From the NCBI GenBank assembly GCA_900551915.1, contig URXT01000052.1:1-11106 (forward strand): 11,106 nt of DNA, given 5' to 3'. Every line of letters starts with the position of its first letter. The first letter of the stretch is position 1. The notes below the pieces were generated by a model. That model did no database searches. It worked only from the letters and a program-made list of their open reading frames with translations, and was not told the DNA's origin. Shown piece by piece: positions 7,388-11,106 of the stretch. The DNA is from an uncultured bacterium (GTDB taxonomy: Bacteria > Cyanobacteriota > Vampirovibrionia > Gastranaerophilales > Gastranaerophilaceae). The position numbers were made by a program, and so were the translations under genes.

Positions 7388-7945
7388 TTAAATTTCGTTT
7401 ATAACATTGCCATTTTTATTCAATAAAGTATAGCTGATAACTTTTCCGTCATCATCCCAGTCAACACTTGCAAATAAACTTCCGTCTTTTCTAAAAAATT
7501 CTGAATGTTTCACAGCCGAAGGACGTAAAATTTCGTCAATCCTATAAGCACCATGCTTTCCTACCGGATGCTGGCTTTTGGTTTCAAAATCAAATGATGG
7601 AGAAAGTTTTTCCAAATATTTTTTGAAAAAATCAATTCCAGAACGCACAGGCTCTTTTCTATCTATAAATTGGACAGTTTGTTCAACATTTTCTTCCTTG
7701 GGAGGTTTTCGGCCTTTATAAATATATATTCCGGCAATTGCAGACGCTGCAATTGCTGCTGCGCCGATAAAATATTTTGTATTCTCGCTCATTTTTTCTT
7801 TAGAAGGTTTTTGAACAGGATTTTCAACTTTAACTTCGAGCACTTTCGTGTTTTCAGCTGCGGACGGAACCGTCATGAGCATGCCCGGGCGGTTTTTTGT
7901 CAAACCCGGAAAACCTATGCTGTTGTTGGTACTGTTGATTGCCAC
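7388..7945 (-). CDS. Unrecognised single-pass membrane protein with a 12-residue C-terminal repeat
   Basis: I do not recognise this 185-residue protein. Residues 1-55 are polar and low in hydrophobics, with no cleavable signal peptide. Residues 58-76 (KYFIGAAAIAASAIAGIYI) form one clear transmembrane helix followed by the positive stop YKGRK, which suggests the C-terminal part is cytoplasmic. The C-terminal part has glycines at 155, 167 and 179, each preceded by Asp or Asn, in a 12-residue pattern: RKDGSLFASVDW, DDDGKVISYTLL, NKNGNVINEI. This resembles the beta-hairpin repeats of MORN_2/YwqK-like proteins; DWDDDGK also looks like half of a calcium-binding loop. The start is GTG, supported by GAGGAG (7951-7956) five bases upstream. 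It lies 57 bases after trmH and 80 bases before dnaA. Composition matches its neighbours, so recent transfer is not indicated. That it is a real gene is fairly sure; its function is unknown. Confidence 0.75.
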   Translation of the reverse strand: MAINSTNNSIGFPGLTKNRPGMLMTVPSAAENTKVLEVKVENPVQKPSKEKMSENTKYFIGAAAIAASAIAGIYIYKGRKPPKEENVEQTVQFIDRKEPVRSGIDFFKKYLEKLSPSFDFETKSQHPVGKHGAYRIDEILRPSAVKHSEFFRKDGSLFASVDWDDDGKVISYTLLNKNGNVINEI

Positions 7946-8002
7946 TTTTACTCCTCTGGAATTACTGTAATATTAAAAACTGAACATATATTTTTTTGCT
8001 AT

Positions 8003-8752
8003 CTAATTTAACAATTTGTATAAAATTATTCCGCAAGAAATGCTTAAATTCAAAGATTCCACATTGTCTTTCATTTCGATTTTTAAGTCGGTTGTGGAAA
8101 GTTTTATTAATTCATCGCTCAAACCGTCAGCCTCGCTTCCAAACATTACAATGAAAGGAGACTTTACGCTGAAAGTTTTGAGAAGATTTTTTGAACGCGG
8201 AAGCGTTGCAATTTTTGTATGATTTGGAAAAGTTTTTTGCAAGTCTTTAACATTTGAAATCTGCACAACCGGAAGTTTCCAAAGACATCCGACTGCCGAG
8301 CGGACCACCTTCGGATTGTACAAATCAACACAGTCTCCGAAAAGAACAACCGCATCAGCGCCGAAAGCCGCCGCCGTTCGCAAAATTGTGCCAAGATTTC
8401 CAGCATCTTTTATGTTCTGTAAAAGAAGAACCTTCTGCGCATTTTGAATTTGTGAAATTTCAAAGAGTTTCTGCTTTGCAACTCCAACGCAATCAGGCGC
8501 GCTGTCAGTGGTTGAAATTTTCTTTAAAACAGCTTCATTTGTCAAAATAATTTTATTTTTCAGAAATTCGTATTCGGATACTTTGTCCTCACGAACAAAA
8601 ACATATTCTATTTCAACTCCGCAATGAAAAGCTTCAAAAACCGGCTTAAAGCCTTCAAGCAAAAACATTCCGGAAGTTTCACGGTATTTTTTTTGTTGAA
8701 GTTTTAGGGTTTCTTTTACCAGATTGTTTGAAACGCTCGTAATCTTTTCCAC
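8003..8752 (-). CDS. TrmH/SpoU-family RNA 2'-O-ribose methyltransferase
   Basis: A SPOUT-fold enzyme that transfers a methyl group from S-adenosylmethionine to a ribose 2'-hydroxyl in rRNA or tRNA. The 249 residues split into an N-terminal RNA substrate-binding domain (about 1-95; RETSGMFLLEG at 24-34 is typical) and a C-terminal knotted domain. Motif 1 is NIKDAGNLGTILRTA (113-127, catalytic Arg125), motif 2 is FGSEADGLSDEL (204-215) and motif 3 is IEMKDNVESLNLSIS (225-239), which forms the SAM-binding knot. The exact target nucleotide cannot be read from sequence: TsnR/RlmB-like rRNA methylation is more likely than tRNA Gm18. The start is GTG at 8752, whose first base is the last base of the upstream TAG stop; GAGG at 8760-8763 supports it. 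This coupling makes it the last gene of the ppiC operon. Confidence 0.92.
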   Translation of the reverse strand: MEKITSVSNNLVKETLKLQQKKYRETSGMFLLEGFKPVFEAFHCGVEIEYVFVREDKVSEYEFLKNKIILTNEAVLKKISTTDSAPDCVGVAKQKLFEISQIQNAQKVLLLQNIKDAGNLGTILRTAAAFGADAVVLFGDCVDLYNPKVVRSAVGCLWKLPVVQISNVKDLQKTFPNHTKIATLPRSKNLLKTFSVKSPFIVMFGSEADGLSDELIKLSTTDLKIEMKDNVESLNLSISCGIILYKLLN

Positions 8753-10308
8753 TACAATACCTCAAAAGCATTTAGCCATTCTTTTTCCTGCTCGTTCAGC
8801 AGACTGAAATCTATAAGTTTTTTTTCATAGCACATGTTTGTAAAAGATTTGATTTCCCCGTTTTCAAGATAGCACGAATTCTCCAGACGGACACCAAAAT
8901 GCTCTTTGTTATAAAGTCCCGGTTCAATCGTAAAACACATGTTATTTTTAATAGGAGTTTTTGCAATTTCATTTAAGCTTAAGCTAGGCGGAGCCTCATG
9001 AACATTAATTCCCAGCCCATGGCCAAGTCCGTGATTAAAAACAAAACCGTCGATTTGATTTTCGTCAAAAATCTGTCGGGCAAGCCCGTCAATTTCAAAT
9101 CCGGAGGTTTCTTCAGACATTTTAAAGTTGTAAGCGTTCAGAAAAGCTTTCAGGACGGTTGTGTAGACTTGTTTTTGCAAATCCGTCGGATTTCCTTTAA
9201 CAAAAACTCTTGTAATATCTGTTGCAAGTCCGCCCTCATAATATGCGCCGCAATCTATTAAAACAAGGCTTCCGTCTTTTAAAATTTCCTCTTTTGAAGA
9301 TTTTGAGTAGTGAGCCAGCGCAGAATTTTGGTTGTGCGCAACAATTGATTTAAAACTCAGGTTTTTGGCGCCGAATTCATAAAAAAGTTCTTCCAGTTTT
9401 TTGGCAACGTCGTATTCTGAAATGTTATCATTTTCATTAATGAACTTTCGAATTGCGTACATTGTTTTGTCAGTCCGCGCAAAAGCTGATTTCAAATGTT
9501 CGATTTCAGCATCGGTTTTAACAGTGCGCATTGCAAGAACAGGATTTTCTTTAATCTGCCGCGCCTTCCTGCCCAAAAGAGTATAATCATAAGCGTTGAT
9601 TGTAGATTTATCCACATAAACAACATCCGAAGTTATGTATTTATCAAAATTTTTTATTTTTTCGCCTGTAAAAAGCGTGTCCGTGTGTTTTGATATAAGA
9701 GCTTTCCCTGTAATTTTTGAAGAATAGGGCCTTGAAAAATCACGCTTGTTATAAAGATACGAAACATCCTCTGGATTGGTAAAAAGAATACTTTCATGAA
9801 TTTGCAAAGTTTTTTGAATTTTTAAAATTTTTTCGTCCGAAGAAAGTCCGCATAAGTCTTCGCTAATATCTTCAATTACGCCAAAATCGGGCGCTGAAGT
9901 TTCAATTCCGTCTTCCTGCAAAAGTTTTACTTTAAAATGCTTCTCCATAGCCTCAACACGTGCCCGGGAATTCTTTTTTGAACAGACGCCGACAACAGCA
10001 TTTGCCGGAATTTGTTTTGCCATTTCCGTTAACTGTGACTGCCCTGCAAGAAGTTTTACAACAGTGACAATCTCCGGATTAACCTCCAAATCCGCCTGAA
10101 TATGATATCTTCCGTCTACAAAAAGATAAAGCCTGTCAAAACCCAGAAGCGCATCGCCGGTTGACCCTGAAAATCCGGTAAGTTTATACCTTGCATTCTC
10201 TTTTAAATCGTTATATTCAACCAGAAATTCGTTTGTAGAATTCACGAGCAGAAAATCAACTTTTTCCCGCTTCATAAATTCCCGCGCAGATGAGAGAAGC
10301 TCATTCAT
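8752..10308 (-). CDS. Xaa-Pro aminopeptidase, M24 family, eukaryotic APP1-like three-domain form
   Basis: A cytosolic dinuclear metallopeptidase that removes an N-terminal residue when proline follows. At 518 residues it is longer than E. coli PepP and fits the three-domain APP1 type: two creatinase-like N-terminal domains (about 1-140 and 150-265), a pita-bread catalytic domain (about 270-485) and a short C-terminal tail. Predicted metal ligands are all present: Asp352 (LIDCGAYY), Asp364 (TDITRVF), His430 (HGLGHGLG), Glu462 (FTIEPGLY) and Glu476 (VRLENS). His333 in ALAHYS is the usual substrate-binding histidine. The first two aspartates are 12 residues apart rather than 11 as in E. coli PepP, because of an extra residue in YYEGGLAT. 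The ATG shares one base with the ppiC TAA stop (TAATG), and the gene overlaps trmH by one base. Only a weak AGGT precedes it, so translation probably depends on ppiC. Confidence 0.93.
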   Translation of the reverse strand: MNELLSSAREFMKREKVDFLLVNSTNEFLVEYNDLKENARYKLTGFSGSTGDALLGFDRLYLFVDGRYHIQADLEVNPEIVTVVKLLAGQSQLTEMAKQIPANAVVGVCSKKNSRARVEAMEKHFKVKLLQEDGIETSAPDFGVIEDISEDLCGLSSDEKILKIQKTLQIHESILFTNPEDVSYLYNKRDFSRPYSSKITGKALISKHTDTLFTGEKIKNFDKYITSDVVYVDKSTINAYDYTLLGRKARQIKENPVLAMRTVKTDAEIEHLKSAFARTDKTMYAIRKFINENDNISEYDVAKKLEELFYEFGAKNLSFKSIVAHNQNSALAHYSKSSKEEILKDGSLVLIDCGAYYEGGLATDITRVFVKGNPTDLQKQVYTTVLKAFLNAYNFKMSEETSGFEIDGLARQIFDENQIDGFVFNHGLGHGLGINVHEAPPSLSLNEIAKTPIKNNMCFTIEPGLYNKEHFGVRLENSCYLENGEIKSFTNMCYEKKLIDFSLLNEQEKEWLNAFEVL

Positions 10309-10586
10309 TAGATTTTACCTGTGACTTTGATTAAATGCCAGCCGTAATTGGTTTCAACTGTTGCCAAATCGCCGACCTCCGTATCAAAACATACATCTTC
10401 AAATTCTTTTATCATTTCGCCGCGTTCAAAATAACCCAAATCGCCGCCGTTTGCTCTTGAAGGACAAAGTGAAATCTTTTCTGCTAATTCTTCAAAAGTT
10501 TCACCTTTTTGAAGACGTTCTAGAAGGGTTTTTATTTGATCTTCCGTTTTTACGAGAATGTGGCTCGCTCTTACTTCTGTTGCCAT
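10308..10586 (-). CDS. ppiC: Small parvulin-type peptidyl-prolyl cis-trans isomerase
   Basis: Speeds cis-trans isomerisation at prolyl bonds. The 92 residues are a bare parvulin domain with no signal peptide or extra domain, like the 93-residue cytosolic PpiC of E. coli. Conserved features in order are RASHILVKTED (6-16), FEELAEKISLCPS (31-43, with the active-site-area Cys41), GGDLGYFERGEM (47-58), FEDVCFD (62-68) and TNYGWHLIKV (79-88). The ATG at 10586 has AGGAG seven bases upstream. It heads a three-gene unit with aminopeptidase P and an RNA methyltransferase, each joined by a one-base overlap. Pairing a prolyl isomerase with a proline-specific peptidase is functionally sensible, since M24 aminopeptidases prefer the trans peptide bond, but a direct link is inference. 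Confidence 0.94.
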   Translation of the reverse strand: MATEVRASHILVKTEDQIKTLLERLQKGETFEELAEKISLCPSRANGGDLGYFERGEMIKEFEDVCFDTEVGDLATVETNYGWHLIKVTGKI

Positions 10587-10609
10587 AAATATACTCCTGT
10601 TCTTTTGTT

Positions 10610-10615
10610 ATTATA
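10610..10615 (-). promoter_or_regulatory. Probable -10 box for the ppiC operon
   Basis: A consensus TATAAT on the minus strand, placing the transcription start near 10603 and a leader of about 17 bases before ppiC. The -35 region would fall in the AT-rich end of the ferredoxin terminator and has no good match, so only the -10 box is supported. Confidence 0.4.
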
Positions 10616-10638
10616 ATTTTAGCGCAAACAAGGAAAAT

Positions 10639-10674
10639 AAAAAAGACCTTATAATTTCTTATAAAGTCTTTTTT
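10639..10674 (-). terminator. Strong Rho-independent terminator of the ferredoxin gene
   Basis: A 16-bp stem with a four-base loop. In minus-strand RNA the arms are AAAAAAGACUUUAUAA and UUAUAAGGUCUUUUUU around a GAAA loop. The only non-Watson-Crick pair is a U-G wobble in that RNA but a C-A mismatch in plus-strand RNA, so it is optimised for minus-strand transcripts. It ends 25 bases past the ferredoxin stop and insulates the ppiC operon. Confidence 0.9.
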
Positions 10675-10699
10675 ATTATTTACTATTAATTACTTTTAA

Positions 10700-10876
10700 T
10701 TATTCAACTTCGATAGCGCCAACCGGGCAAGCATCAGCTGCTTCTTTAACGCAGTCTTCATTATCCGCTACTGCTGCTTCGTTAACAACAGCGATATCTT
10801 CAACTGAAAATACAGCGTCGCAGATTGATTCGCAAGCGCCGCATGCTATACATGAATCATTAACTTTTACGTTCAT
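10700..10876 (-). CDS. Single-cluster [4Fe-4S] ferredoxin
   Basis: A small cytosolic low-potential electron carrier, 58 residues, likely serving anaerobic redox enzymes such as pyruvate:ferredoxin oxidoreductase or hydrogenase (partners are not in the window). Cluster ligands are Cys9, Cys12 and Cys15 (CIACGAC) and Cys50 (ACPVGAI). Cys19 and Cys42 sit where Thermotoga-type monocluster ferredoxins place a disulfide in the lost second-cluster site; here Cys19 is followed by Asp rather than the common Pro. The protein is very acidic, as ferredoxins are. I chose the internal ATG at 10876 because AGGAG lies seven bases upstream and residues upstream of it are basic and unlike ferredoxin. It is a single-gene unit with its own promoter, an operator-like palindrome and a strong terminator, implying separate regulation. 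Confidence 0.94.
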   Translation of the reverse strand: MNVKVNDSCIACGACESICDAVFSVEDIAVVNEAAVADNEDCVKEAADACPVGAIEVE

Positions 10877-10902
10877 TGTTTTTCTCCTTATTTTATTTCG
10901 AC

Positions 10903-10924
10903 ATTGTGAAATTAATTTCACAAT
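10903..10924. promoter_or_regulatory. Perfect 22-bp palindrome, operator-like, at the ferredoxin transcription start
   Basis: ATTGTGAAATT (10903-10913) is followed directly by its exact reverse complement AATTTCACAAT (10914-10924). It starts four bases after the -10 box and ends 27 bases before the start codon, so a bound dimer would block initiation. The TTGTGAA/TTCACAA arms are those of the redox repressor Rex, but Rex sites have four bases between arms and this has six. A CRP-family site (TGTGA/TCACA) is the other candidate, again with wider spacing than usual. No U tract follows in the minus direction, so it is not a good deoB terminator. Confidence 0.65.
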
Positions 10925-10927
10925 AAT

Positions 10928-10955
10928 ATTATATAATAAAATTTTTTAATTTCAA
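10928..10955 (-). promoter_or_regulatory. Promoter of the ferredoxin gene
   Basis: TTGAAA (10950-10955), a 16-base spacer and a consensus TATAAT (10928-10933) on the minus strand. Transcription would begin near 10921, inside the 22-bp palindrome, leaving a leader of about 45 bases. Confidence 0.65.
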
Positions 10956-10965
10956 TATTAATTTT

Positions 10966-11106
10966 TTATAAAATCAGGTTTCTTATTCTATCTGCTATAT
11001 AGTCAAAACCTGTAATTTTACCAAGATTTTCGGGTTTTACAGAGGCTCCGTAAACAATAAGTGGAACCATTTCGCGCGTATGGTCAGTTCCCGGAACAGT
11101 CGGGGC
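10966..11106 (-). CDS. deoB: Phosphopentomutase, C-terminal end (partial)
   Basis: Interconverts ribose-1-phosphate/deoxyribose-1-phosphate and the 5-phosphates in nucleoside salvage; cytosolic, alkaline-phosphatase superfamily, manganese-dependent. Only the last 46 residues are visible. They contain [19 protein letters not shown], which matches the conserved end of phosphopentomutases; the His of TDHTRE is a metal ligand in the family. The remainder, [14 protein letters not shown], corresponds to the LGTRxTFADIGATI segment but is diverged, lacking the usual Arg-Lys/Glu and Gly-Ala-Thr. Another alkaline-phosphatase-superfamily mutase is possible but less likely. It runs in the same direction as ferredoxin, which has its own promoter in the 89-base gap. 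Confidence 0.82.
   Translation of the reverse strand, partial: APTVPGTDHTREMVPLIVYGASVKPENLGKITGFDYIADRIRNLIL

Noticed and set aside
9608..9616. A perfect DnaA box, TTATCCACA
   Set aside because: It is a single copy inside the aminopeptidase gene, encoding ordinary residues, far from dnaA and with no cluster or AT-rich unwinding element around it.
10877..10921. Fifteen-residue N-terminal extension of the ferredoxin
   Set aside because: It would begin inside the palindrome near the predicted transcription start, is basic and unlike ferredoxins, and the downstream ATG has a strong Shine-Dalgarno.
10903..10924. Palindrome as the deoB terminator
   Set aside because: The sequence after it in the minus direction (GTCGAAATAAAATAAGG) has no U tract, and it coincides with the expected ferredoxin start site.
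1..11106. Defence island, prophage, transposon or CRISPR array
   Set aside because: I found no transposase, integrase, phage, toxin-antitoxin or repeat-spacer structure; every gene but one is a known housekeeping or transport gene.

Overview
This is an AT-rich bacterial chromosomal window made almost entirely of housekeeping genes, closely packed and mostly on the minus strand. The gene set, base composition, a DnaA C-terminus ending in a cyanobacteria-like HTTxxYS motif, a SigB/SigF-type sigma factor and a small lineage-specific-looking membrane protein suggest a gut-type member of the Melainabacteria/Vampirovibrionia (Gastranaerophilales-like). That assignment is inference and only moderately secure; another AT-rich uncultured lineage is possible. 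I see no phage, insertion sequence, CRISPR, tRNA or rRNA.

Layout. 1-1118 (minus): most of an SLC45/sucrose-type MFS sugar transporter, cut by the left edge, with a good promoter whose -10 box lies inside a perfect inverted repeat. 1321-2922 (minus): CTP synthase pyrG. 3031-3312 (minus): gatC, a subunit of the tRNA-dependent amidotransferase. 3442-5224 (plus): the only plus-strand unit, a group-3 sigma factor followed one base later by a prepilin peptidase. 5291-7307 (minus): dnaA and ruvA, one base apart. 7388-7945 (minus): an unrecognised membrane-anchored protein with a 12-residue C-terminal repeat. 8003-10586 (minus): ppiC, an M24 aminopeptidase P and a TrmH-type RNA methyltransferase, joined by one-base stop/start overlaps. 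10700-10876 (minus): a single-cluster ferredoxin with its own promoter, a perfect 22-bp palindrome at the expected transcription start and a strong terminator. 10966-11106 (minus): the C-terminal tail of phosphopentomutase deoB.

How they fit together. pyrG and deoB belong to nucleotide metabolism, gatC to tRNA charging, dnaA/ruvA to replication and recombination, and ppiC/aminopeptidase P to protein folding and peptide turnover. The most plausible regulatory unit is sigma factor plus prepilin peptidase, which may tie type IV pilus or type II secretion assembly to an alternative sigma factor. Two operator-like palindromes (transporter and ferredoxin) indicate repressor control of sugar uptake and electron transfer.

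There is no gene-free stretch over 300 bases; the longest is 1119-1320, which holds the transporter promoter and no recognisable gene. I found no clearly novel multi-gene system. The best leads are the ferredoxin palindrome, the sigma/prepilin-peptidase pair, the 185-aa unknown protein and the altered DnaA recognition helix.
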